From Amphibalanus amphitrite (Eukaryota; Arthropoda; Thecostraca; Balanomorpha; Balanidae): 64,000 nucleotides of DNA. Shown in pieces: positions 50,341 to 60,900 of the stretch. Where the stretch lies: NCBI RefSeq assembly GCF_019059575.1, contig NW_024881531.1, positions 744,001-808,000 of the forward strand. The letters are read 5' to 3'. Below the pieces are notes generated by a model, which worked only from the letters and a program-made list of their open reading frames with translations, made no database searches and was not told where the DNA came from. The position numbers were made by a program, and so were the translations under genes. The number at the start of each line of letters is the position of its first letter. Position 1 is the stretch's first letter.

Positions 50341-53300
50341 CAGACGCGGAACTCGGGCACGTGCATCGGACGCTGATCGGACCGTCAGTTTTATTCATTT
50401 TCCGAGCCGCAACCAAAAGCGTCCATTGAAGTTTTAAGATTTCATTACACTGTGTGTCGGGCACATCCAGAAACAGCGTGGCTTGGAGCTCAACCTCGTG
50501 ATTGAGAGTTACAACTCACTTCAAGTTGATTTGGATGCGGCCGCCCGGCTCATTTGATTGCAGATCTCATTCGGCGAAATTATGTCGGCGATATGCATGT
50601 AATTACTCTTGTGGTGCCGAGTATGAGTGAGGTAGCCGACGGGGCGCGGTGCGACCCAGGGTATATTGAGTATATTGAGTGGGTGCGACCAGCTCGCCCT
50701 TGCGCTGCTCAGTTTACGAACGTCACGTGTATCTAGTGACCCCGGGCTGAGGACGCCCTTCGGTCGAAAAAATCGACACAAACCGTCCGTGATACAGCGA
50801 CATGCCGCGAATTTATCATATGGAGACTGCCAGAGAGGGGATTAAGCTATCACAAACTCGGGACTGACGTTGCTTTGAGATGCCTTTCGCTCGACAAATT
50901 CCTCCATGCATCGTCCTTCATGACACAGATAACCTCGCCAGTGATCTCATGGCTCGAGCTTCCGCCAATTTTTCTGTCTGAAGTACTGTTTGAGATGCAA
51001 TGGCTCCTGCTATCGCTAAGTGCTATGGTCGATTGATGCTTGGTTCACGGTCGGTGTGCAGTCATGTGGAATAGAAGTGTGTCTACAGTTCCGTCGATGG
51101 TTCTATATTATCCGTCCCATGACTGCCGTGACCGGAAAGAAGGACTCGGGAGCCACTCCCGAACGACTCTCGATTGATAACCGAGTGATCCGAGTCGCCG
51201 TGACGGTGAGGGTCACGTAACGTCACGTGTCTGTCGCTGTGTGACGCGTAACGCCGCCGCCGTCTGGCGCCAGTGATGTTACGCCGGTTACGTGTTACGG
51301 CCGTGGTATTTTTAGCCGGCTGACGTGTGCCGATGACGCGGGTAATAGCGATGCGTAATACCGGTGACGTATGGCGGCGGCGGCGGCGGCGGTGTGCGAG
51401 TCGCCAGCGCCGGCGCTAGGACTGTTTATCTCTGGGGAGGGGCGCGGACCGGCCGTCGAGGTCGCTTCATTCCTGCTTAGCTGCAAATCACGGCGACTCG
51501 TGTACATATTTGCCGAGCCGAGCCCATTTCGTACCTACAGCTCGTGCCGTGGTGCTCGCCGGAACTGCCTAGTGGCGGAGACGGCAGTGAAGTGCTGGAA
51601 CCTCAGAACGGCGCGGCGTAACTCCCAAGAGGTGATCCCATGGCACGACGGACTCTGTTAGTGTGTCAACCTCGGGCTCGGCATGAAGATGGTCCAGTGA
51701 GATACGTCGCCGCCTGTCCATCTTGCAGACTGGAAAGTTTCTGTGGTTAATAATGTTGGCAGTGGCCATTGTCCGGGGCGTCATCCATCAATCCATCAAG
51801 TGATAGCTCATCGCGGCTATCTGATTTTCTCGGATCAAAGTGACTCGGATGACACCGGCCGCTCCTAATGAGTGCAAACAGCAGTGCGTTACGTAACGGC
51901 CGTCATTAGTCTAGTGTCTGAGTAAGAGGCTCGGAATGAGCCGGCTGCCGCCCGGGGCGCGGCGCTCCGTGCCTTGACCCTGGCCCGTGCACGCCCCGCC
52001 CGCGAAGTGCAGTCGGACCAGTGACGGATGATGATGTTTGGACGCTCTAATGAACCGAGCGGCGTCACGGCGTCGGCGGAACCCGAACTCACCACCCGAG
52101 TGAGCGCCCTCCGCCATAGCGTAAACGATAAACCGACTTTGTTGCGCATCCATCGACAGACAAAGTCCATCGTCCTCGGCGAATCGAGCCAGCCGGCCGG
52201 TATAAATGTGCTCACACTCCTATGCTAATGGCCGGCGGCGGTTCGTTGCGTCGGCGATGCTAACTCTGGCTCGCCACCAAACTCCTCGGGCGCAGTCATT
52301 GTGTAATCAACAGGCTTTGTCATGTTAACGAATCCGTCGGGCAGGGAGAGTTTGCAACTGGCGGCCACAATGCCGACTCGGGCGGTAATTATCACGGTCT
52401 GGTGCGTGCGCCGTGAACATTGCACGCTGTGCCCGCAGGCGACCGACGAGGTTCCTCTCATCTTGCCGCCGGTACCTACTCTTGCTTGATTCCGCCAGTG
52501 CAACTTCGGTCCTGGATCAACACTTACCTCCAGTACCAGCTGGTAGCGTGAGAATACCTTTTTTAGTACCCGCTGAATACTCGAAGGCATCGCCGTCAGT
52601 TCCACCTCAGACAGACACCCAGACTGAGACCGACCATCACCGTCGCCGGTATACCATCCTTAGATACCAGTTCCTTACCTTCAGAGCAATCCTGAAGGCC
52701 TTCTTTCCCATTCTGGGCACCCGACATATCATGTCCAGAATACGAATATTTATTCTAATACCTTGTCAGTGAAGTTGCCATCCGAGCCAGTCACCGGTCG
52801 CCGGGTGGCAGCCACGTCACGGAGGCTCTCCTTCCCTACATGTCCTCCGACCGGCCGTGTCGACACTTACCATTGACACATGTCTCCTGTGCGTCGACCG
52901 GTCATCACAGAGCAGCGGTTCCGCCGGCGCCATTTGCGGTCAGCAAGAGATGCTCGCCAGTCGACTGTTATGGCTCATTTGACTTGCAACACTGATCGGT
53001 GTGCCGGACATGAGTCATGGCGCCTAAACGGGAGCAGGCTGCCCCTCCTCCGAACCTGGCCCAGCTCAGCGCTGTTTGAATGGTAGCGATCCGCGCAGGG
53101 TGCCGTCCTGCGAGCTGTTTTGAACTGGTTTTAGCTGGCCGCAGGTCACCCACTGTGCCCTGTGTAACGTAAGCGGTCACACTGTTATCGTCTCATGAGA
53201 AACACTGTGCGCTCTTGGATACTGTGCTAGTTTCGCCGTGCCGTTATGTTTAACGTGACAAATATTTAGCCTTCTGTCACTCAGTGTAACAGTTGGGTTA

Positions 53301-53950
53301 TCTTGACAAGTATATGCACGCAAAATGTATGCAATAACATACGTGCGCGACCGCAGTGTTTTCCACAAATGCCTGAGTCGGCAGCGGTGGCACCAGTCAG
53401 GATGAAATTTGTTTGATGACTTGCATTTTACCTCAGAGTTATGCAACCATGATCATATCACTGAAATTTTATTCAGCAGACAGCTCAAAATAGCAGAAGG
53501 ACCATCAAGCAGCGTTTGACAAAGTCTCTTTTGGATGCGTCCCATCGGCTAGCATTTGTGGGGAAATTCAAAGTTTCCGTGTGACTAACTGGTAAATATC
53601 TGCGACTTTGGATAATATGGTGTGGCCCATGTCTCCAATCATATCTGTTTGGTAGAATATTCATCACACGAGTATGATGGTCCCTCGGGAGACTGATACG
53701 AATGTCATTAGCGAAAAATACCGTTGTCGTCTATTGTGTTTGGCGATTACCGATTAGCCGCAGGCTTCCACGTTTTGGTGATCGCATTCTGTCTGTCAGA
53801 AAACATTGGATATTTAGGCATGACGGTGTTATGCCGAGCATCCATCGCATCAACCATTGTTTATCCCCTGACCTAGCACGTTGCTTGTGTAATGTGTAAT
53901 ATTTTTTGGCCGCACCTTGACGGTAGGTACTAGTTATTTAGGTACCGTCC
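50341..53950. other. mixed-composition non-coding DNA with a CpG-rich block at 51.1-52.5 kb
   Basis: At 51371 an ATG opens a frame with seven alanines (GCG repeats), but no domain follows and the opposite strand is also open. Nothing recognised. Confidence 0.45.
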
Positions 53951-56787
53951 TTCATCCAGCTGGCTGACGTGTGCGTCCCCCCTGTCCGACGTTATATGAC
54001 TCACTCCTCTGACAAACCGCCGAGCGACTCGACCCTGGCTCGTGTCCAGCGGACATCTTTACCGCATCCTCCCCCACCGCGACCACTAAAGACCACCGAG
54101 GACCACCGACGAGTTGAGAGTGGGACCACGCGTTGAGTCGGCTGGGCGATCCATTGCAGTCGGACGGTGCGGGCGGAGGGGCCCGGCCGTCCCGGCGACA
54201 GTCGATGAATGGATCGCTGCCCCGCCTGATGTCCGTCACCCCGCTGGTGACCAGAGCACAGTCCCCGGGCGACCGCGCCCGGAAACAGGCGGCCGGCGCC
54301 ACGGCCTCGCCCGGCCGGCCGCGGCAAAATAAACACGGGCATTCCGCGCGTGGCACTCGGATGTATGAGCAGGTTCACATGATGTAGGCTGACTCAGATG
54401 GCCGGAGCTGTCGTAAGGCCGCTGTGAGTGGCAGGCGAGGCAGGGCCGGCTTTGGGGCGAACTGGGGCGCTGAGCACAGTTCTGCGACCGAATCAGTACA
54501 AAAAAGATTAGGTTCATGATACCCTAGATGCATGCTACCAATGCAATATCAGGATGCTGTGAGGTCACTTGTTTACCAAGTGCCTGACAAAAGATTGCAT
54601 CCAGCTACAATGTTGTTGATTTGAAAATGAGGCACATTAAAGCTGGTTTATTTGACTTCAGTATCAAAGTTTAATGCGCAATTAAGCCAGCAAACACATT
54701 CTGAACACATCTGCTGTGTAGGTGGCCTTTGATTTATCCAAGCAGATCGTCATTTCGCAGTTTATTTAGCCAACACTGTTTGGTAAATTTGTTCTAAAAA
54801 TAGTTGTCTGTAAATCAGCTGATGGTTTGATATGTCCTCAAAAGCAAAAACTTACGGTCATTGGGTCTATCATCAATGAAAGCCTTCCTTGCAGCTTTTA
54901 AGATATCAGCGACAACCACATTTATTGCCGTAAACTGCCTTTGCAAGGATATGCAGCAGATCCTATATCGTTATCGTTTCACCACAAGCAAAAGTTGCGG
55001 AGAAACGGACATGCGAGGAACATCAGCAAGACCTAAACTCTCTCGAATAAGATGCTTGACAACGGACTATACATGGACGTCGGCGGGGTACAACTTCCAC
55101 TCTGTGCCGGTTTACAGATTTCTGGTTTCTGTTGACAGTTGAATTATTGGCGGCCCGGGCCGAACAAGGCCGGCGGTTTATGTGTCGTCTGTAGGACCAT
55201 CTCCTTACCGTTTCTGATCGCCGTGTCTCTGCGCGGCCCGTCTGTACCGTCCCGCGGCCGGCCACACAAGGCCCGGTACACAGCGCGCCGGTCATCACAC
55301 GCCGAATCGCCGTGTCACAGCCGCGGGGCGCCAGGTTATTCCAAACGACCCACTCCACAGTCGCCGCAGAGCTCCTCGGCTGTATCCATAATGTGTTGAT
55401 GTCGGGCGGCAAAGGAGAGACTCGGCTGTCTGCTTGAAGTGAATTGTTTGGCTCGGTAGACCTCGCTTGTCATTTGTGGATCGTCGCCGGCTCCCTCCCT
55501 CCCTCATCTTCCACCATCCTCCCCTCCTCTCACCCTTCCCCTCCTCTTCTCCACTCACAGCCGTCTCCGCTCCCCCGCGTCTTTACCGATTCTGACGCAG
55601 CCCCGGAGGGGCCGAGGTCGGCTTCAAACTCCATGTCATCCCCATCGGTGCAATACGACCGAAGCACTGGTGTCGTCGACGCTGGATGACGCCTTTGGGT
55701 AACGCCAATGAGGCGTCAGCACTAGTTACGTCCGTGGATGACGCTCCAAGTTGGGTTGAGGGGGACTGCGGTTGTGTGTGCGGCGGTCCGTGAGGGACCG
55801 GCGCAGTGTGTGAAGTGGGCCAGATCCCTCCCTTACCAGTAGTGACCCGCCGGTGAGTGCCCAGTAGTCCCATCAGTATAGAAGTGGTGGTATTCTCCAG
55901 TTTATAATAGCCGTGCCACTTTACGTCTTTCTGGTGCATCCCAAAGGTCATCACTCATGTCTGTCTTTTATATTGCCTTCCCTCACGCCTTTTCCATCTT
56001 TTCTTTCTTTTCTACTTATTTCCCTCTCTTCATACCCTTATCTCTCCTCTGTTTCCATTCTGACATCATCTCTCCTCGGTTAGCCCGTCAACCGCCGGCC
56101 AACCACTGCGCAGTGCGCACTCCTCTCCTCTCGGCCGGCGCGGCGATGACCGAAGGCATACCACCGGACGTGCGTGACCACTCCTCCTCCCCTCCCTCTC
56201 CCCTCCTCCGCCACTCTATCTCCCACCGTTGCACAGCTCTCTCTCCGGCGGCGCACCATGCGGCCCGCTCCGGCCCTCTCGCCGGTGCATTCAACTCTGC
56301 CGGCCGGGCCCCGCTCTATCCGCATTCCTCCCGTGGCTGCGGCCTTGCCGCTGCGGACCTGGGAGACATTTACAAACCAAATGGCTGCGGCAGCTCGGCC
56401 GGCCCGGCCCGGCCCGGCGCGTGCATGGTGCTGCGGCCCACGGCGGCCCACCGCCCAGCGGGAGTGAGAGACGGAGTCGTGGAGAGGTGCCCCGAGCTGG
56501 GAGAACCCGGGAGCCAGGTGGAGAGACAGAAGGAGAGGACAGAGAAAGTAACGGCTAAATTACTACCAAATTAAACAGATAAATGGGAGATAGAGACAGA
56601 TGGGGTAACTTGCGGTACAGGAGCGTACGCGGTGGTCGTTCTGGAACTGAAGCGTCTCATAACTTACCGGCTCGGTCAGAGAAACAGGCCTGTTTGGGCC
56701 GCCCGGGATGCCTGTGCAGGTGTACTGGAGACATGTAAGCACACGCTACCACTCCACCTCGGTCCGTCGAGGTCGGTCAGAGCGTCA
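53951..56787. other. CpG-rich blocks and polypyrimidine tracts, no gene called
   Basis: GC-rich at 53960-54460 and 55140-56540. Long polypyrimidine runs occur at about 55490-55558 (ending in CACTCACAG, a strong acceptor-like site at 55560), 55965-56090 and 56180-56225. Open frames after the acceptor have no recognisable domain. Confidence 0.45.
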
Positions 56788-56792
56788 GCGGC
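56788..56792. repeat. 5-bp target-site duplication, left (GCGGC)
   Basis: GCGGC directly precedes the 5' LTR and is repeated directly after the 3' LTR (61732-61736). This proves the element boundaries and integrase-mediated insertion. Confidence 0.93.
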
Positions 56793-56823
56793 TGTAGCGT
56801 GACGCAAGGATGAATGTGAGCCG

Positions 56824-56829
56824 TATAAG
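56824..56829 (+). promoter_or_regulatory. candidate LTR TATA box
   Basis: TATAAG lies only 31 bp inside the LTR; if used, U3 would be unusually short. An alternative is TATATGA at 56982, which would give a U3 of about 220 bp containing the first CRE/CCAAT unit. The start site is therefore undecided. Confidence 0.35.
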
Positions 56830-56941
56830 TGTGAGTCAGCTTCAGCGTCGAGCTGTGAACCGGTGACCCAGCGTTGGTCATAGCCGCCGGCATCTGATGC
56901 CGGCAGGGCCGAGTTACACCCTGCAAGTAGCTGGGCCGGGC

Positions 56942-57027
56942 ATGACGTATGGGAGCATGATTGGCTGGTTATGATGTGAGATATATGACGTATGACAGCG
57001 CGATTGGTTGGTGATGATGTGAGATGT
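56942..57027 (+). repeat. two 43-bp CRE/CCAAT direct repeats in the LTR
   Basis: Units 56942-56984 and 56985-57027 match at 36 of 43 bases. Both keep TGACGTAT (from 56943 and 56986) and ATTGG (56960 and 57003). The pattern resembles duplicated enhancer units of retroviral LTRs. The same pair occurs in the 3' LTR. Confidence 0.75.
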
Positions 57028-57184
57028 GTGTCTGCGAGCTGTGGATGTGCCAGGAGGGGGATTGTGAGTTTAGTTGGCTGGAAGGCGTAGAGGAGAGCAG
57101 AATAGATCTTCTTCTTGTGCTGGACGGTGACTTTTAAGTCAGTACGACAAGCTATTTCGGCCTTCTCGACTAAGTGTTGTGATT

Positions 57185-57976
57185 ATGTCTGACGTAGAAG
57201 AGGGCAGTGGTGCACCGGTAGCTGGTACCAATACCATGGAACCAGAGTTTCCTGCGCCTGCATTCGATCTGCGGGCAATACCGGAGTTCGACGGCAGCGG
57301 TGACGTCGTCAGATGGCTGGAGCAGGCGACACAGCTGTGTGCCCTGCGTCGTGTGTCACTGGCCGCTGTCATACCCACACGCCTGAGGGACCAGGCGTAC
57401 GAGGTGTGGGCCACCCTCTCCTCCACCGAGCAGCGGGATGCTGCAATCGTCCGCCAAAAACTGCATCGTGCATTTGCATTGGGACCCGACGCGGCTATGT
57501 ATGAGCTGTATCACCGACGTCTACAACCGGGCGAGTCTGTGGATGCCTACCTGGGATCAGTCAAGCGGCTGATATCCCTCATAGGTTCAGTGTCCAACGA
57601 AGTGATGACGACGCACTTCCTGCAAGGTCTGCCGCCGGAGGTGCGGCTAACAGTACGTAACAGTGCTGGAGATGAAACTCTCTCCTTGGAGCGAGCCGTC
57701 GCCGTCGCTAGGTCAACGTTGGCGATGGCGGCCAGGGAGAGAGCGACTGCATCGGTGGCTGTCGTCCAGCCGCCGCCATCATATGTACAGCAGCAGCGGG
57801 GAGCCAGAGGGACGGGTCGCCGTCCACCACTGCGGTGTTGGACCTGTAACCAGGTAGGCCACATCGCCCGGCTCTGCCCAAACGGGCACGGCGACGGCGC
57901 TACATCAGCGCCACGGGCTCCGCCGTCGCCAGCTGCCGCAGTGACCCAAGAGCCCCCATCATCGACATCAATGTAA
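57185..57976 (+). CDS. gag: retrotransposon Gag (capsid plus zinc knuckle), 263 aa
   Basis: ATG 57185 is the first in-frame ATG after the 5' LTR and TAA is at 57974-57976. The N-terminal half has the character of a Ty3/gypsy Gag capsid domain: IPEFDGSGDVVRWLEQA near the start, then helical sequence with VWATL and the LQPGESVDAYLGSVKRL motif. A CX2CX4HX4C zinc knuckle (CWTCNQVGHIARLC, residues 218-231) binds RNA during packaging. The last 30 residues are Pro/Ala/Ser-rich. The -1 frameshift signal lies right after the knuckle, so the knuckle is kept in the Gag-Pol fusion while the tail is unique to Gag. It acts in cytoplasmic virus-like particles. Confidence 0.93.
   Translation: MSDVEEGSGAPVAGTNTMEPEFPAPAFDLRAIPEFDGSGDVVRWLEQATQLCALRRVSLAAVIPTRLRDQAYEVWATLSSTEQRDAAIVRQKLHRAFALGPDAAMYELYHRRLQPGESVDAYLGSVKRLISLIGSVSNEVMTTHFLQGLPPEVRLTVRNSAGDETLSLERAVAVARSTLAMAARERATASVAVVQPPPSYVQQQRGARGTGRRPPLRCWTCNQVGHIARLCPNGHGDGATSAPRAPPSPAAAVTQEPPSSTSM
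57877..57955 (+). promoter_or_regulatory. programmed -1 frameshift signal (slippery heptamer plus H-type pseudoknot)
   Basis: The heptamer C CCA AAC (57877-57883) sits exactly in the Gag frame as X XXY YYZ. After a 6-nt spacer, stem 1 pairs 57890-57899 with 57921-57930 (10 of 10 Watson-Crick). Loop bases 57915-57920 (GGGCTC) pair with 57950-57955 (GAGCCC), making stem 2 of an H-type pseudoknot with no base between the stems. The pol frame is open from 57850 (after TAA 57847-57849), so slippage here joins Gag to Pol at 57883. This is prediction from sequence. Confidence 0.85.
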
Positions 57977-60900
57977 ATGGGCGCAAGTGCCGAGCACTCG
58001 TCGACACAGGGTGCAGCGAGACAGTGGTGTGGAAGGGCATGGTGTCCTGCTGGGAGCGGAGTGACGCCAGCTTGGTCGCTGTCAACGACAGCCCGGTGCT
58101 GTGCTGTGGGCGGGCTGTGGTCAGCCTTGGAGTGCGCGGGGCGACAGTGAGTGTGCGGGCGGTCGTCGTACCGGCCCGGTTGCTGGGCGTAGACGTGTTG
58201 CTGGGCATGACCGGCATTGACGCCCTGCAGGGCGTGAGTGTAAGTGGAGGATCCGTTCGCTTCGGGAGCGACAACCCAGTTGCGAGCGTCGACACGGCTG
58301 CTGTGGTGCAGCGTGAGGCCCCGCCGGAGCGGGAGGTGTGTCGTGCGGTCGACACGGCTGCTGTGGTGCAGTGTGAGGTCCCGCCGGAGCGGGAGGTGTG
58401 TCGAGCGGTCGACACGGCTGCTGTGGTGCAGCGTGAGGCCCCGCCGGAGCGGGAGGTGTGTCGAGCGGTTGACACGGCTGCTGTGGTGCAGCGTGAGGTC
58501 CCGCCGGAGCGGGAGGTGTGTCGAGCGGTCGACACGGCTACTGTGGTGCAGCGTGAGGCCTCGCCGGAGCGGGAGGTGTGTCGTGCGGTCGACACGGCTG
58601 CTGTGGTGCAGCGTGAGGTCCCGCCGGAGCGGGAGGTGTGTCGAGCGGTCGACACGGAGCCGGAGCTAAGGATTGACGAGACTGACTTCACGGCTGTGTT
58701 CGATGATGTGTGGACAGTCCGTTGGAAATGGGCCGGTGGCGTGGCTCCGCCCCCGCTTGGAAACTCGATAGCTCAGTACGGTGTGCCGAGTTGTGCGCGT
58801 GAAAAATTCGATGCAGAGCTGGCGCTGTGGATTAGTGAGGGCTGGCTGCGCGAATACGATGAGACGATGTACGGTCCCGCACAGGGATTGATCCCGTTGA
58901 TGGTGGTTACTCAGGCAGCGAAGGACAAGGTGCGGCCGGTGTTAGATTATCGGGAACTCAATCAACACCTGACACGTCACACAGCCGACGCTGACGTCTG
59001 CGTGGAAGAGCTGCGAAGGTGGCGACGTCACGGACGCCGGGTCGCTGTCCTGGATCTGAAGAAAGCTTTTCTTCAGCTTCGTGTGGACCCGGCCCTGTGG
59101 CCGTACCAGACAGTCATCGTGCAAGGGCGGCGGTACTGCCTGACCAGGGTCGGCTTTGGGCTCAGTATCGCGCCTCTGATCATGAAGGCTGTGGTCAGGA
59201 AGGTGCTCGCACAGAGCCCCGGGTTGGCAGAGGCAGTGCTGCCTTACGCCGATGATCTGCTGGTCAACGAAGCGGTGGTCTCGGCTGATGAGGTTGCCGA
59301 GCACTTCGCTCGATTCGGGCTCACATGCAAGCCGCCGGAGCGGGTCGCGACCGGTGCACGTATGCTGGGCCTTCGTGTCGCCGAGAGCGACGGGCCGGCA
59401 CTCCAGTGGAGTAGGGACGGGGAGTCACCAACGCAGGCTCCACCCGTGCTAACGCGGCGATCTGTCTTCGCGTGGGCCGGCCAGCTGACATCTCATGTGC
59501 CGGTCGCAGGCTGGCTGCGGCCGGCCGCTGCATGGATGAAGCGGACTGCCAACCGCCTCAGCCCGGACTGGGACACTCCGATCGTCAGCGAGGAACTACA
59601 ACGTGAGGTGGATGAGGTGTCACGGCGGTTTCGAGCATGTGACCCGGCACGCGGCCAGTGGTGTGTGACAGGGACGAGCGTCGTGGTGTGGACCGACGCC
59701 AGCTCCATCGCCCGCGGTGTCGTGCTCACTGACCCTGACACGGGCGCCATCATCGAGGACGCGTCCTGGCTGCGTGCCGAATCGGAGAGGGACGTGCACA
59801 TCAATATCTCAGAACTGGATGCCGCTCTCAACGGTGTCAACCTGGCGGTAGCATGGGGCTTCCGTCGCCTGACGCTCCGGACAGACTCGGTGACGGTGCA
59901 CCGCTGGCTGAGTGACGCGCTGTCGGGTAAGGCAAGGCTGCGAACCAAGGCGCAGTCCGAAATGCTTATCCGACGGCGCGTGGCTGTTTTCCGTCAGCTC
60001 GTCATCGAGTACGAACTGGAGGTCACTATCGAGCTGGTCGCGTCAGCGGTCAACCGTGCTGATGAGGTGACGCGGGTGCCCAACGCCTGGCTGCAGACTG
60101 CCGACCAGCCAACCACTGATTCGTCCAAAGCACAACCGGTGGCTGTCGCTGCCATCACAAGTGCCTCAGCGAGTGACATCCGCACCATCCACGAAAACAT
60201 CGGTCACCAAGGAGTGAGGAGAACGTTGTGGTACGCCCGACGTGAGCTGGGGGTGAGGCGGGTGTCAAAACCAGCTGTGCGAGACGTGGTCAGACGATGC
60301 CAGACGTGTGCCTCGATTGACCCGGCGCCGGAGCGCTGGCCCGGTGGGTCACTCGGAACAGAACGCACGTGGGATCGCCTGGCCATGGATGTCACCCACG
60401 TGCACGGCCACCCATACCTGACGCTGGTGGACTGCGGGCCGTCGAGGTACGCCATATGGCGACGGCTTCGCCGGGCAGGAGCTCTGGAGATTGTGAGTGA
60501 GCTGGAGAACGTGTTTCTAGAGCGTGGAGCCCCGGCGGAAATACTCACGGACAATGCGACAGAGTTCCGTGGCCGGGTCATGTTAGCGTTCGCGGCTCGC
60601 TGGGACGTATCCATCCGGTTCCGCGCTGCCTACGAGCCCGGCGGGAACGGCATCGTCGAGCGCCATCATCGTACCATCAAAGTGATGGTGGCCCGGCAGT
60701 CCTGCTCCGTTGCTGAAGCAGTCCATCGATACAACGTGACACCGAAGGATGGCAGTGACCCGGCCACAGCTCCAATCAACGGGGTGCTTCGACACCCTGG
60801 CCGAGACGTTGACGTGACGCCCCGCAGAACCTCAGACGAGCCTGGTGACGCCCTGCCGCTGAAGAAACCCGGTGTATACCAGGTAGGGGACAAGGTGTGG

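Larger units (their letters stand above)
56793..57149 (+). repeat. 5' LTR (357 bp)
   Basis: Starts TG and ends CA. It contains TATAAG at 56824-56829, a perfect 8-bp stem hairpin at 56886-56904 (GCCGGCAT/ATGCCGGC, 3-nt loop), and a 43-bp imperfect direct repeat at 56942-57027. Each repeat unit carries TGACGTA (CRE-like) and an inverted CCAAT box. No AATAAA is present; AATAGA occurs near 57100. Confidence 0.96.

Noticed and set aside
54830..54980. Minus-strand 51-codon frame with a CGTAAGT donor-like site (near 54855)
   Set aside because: Protein-like composition, but too short and without recognisable similarity or a good acceptor.
57900..58691. 263-codon minus-strand frame of Ser/Thr/Arg repeats
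   Set aside because: It is antisense to the pol tandem repeat; the pol strand has real domains on both sides.
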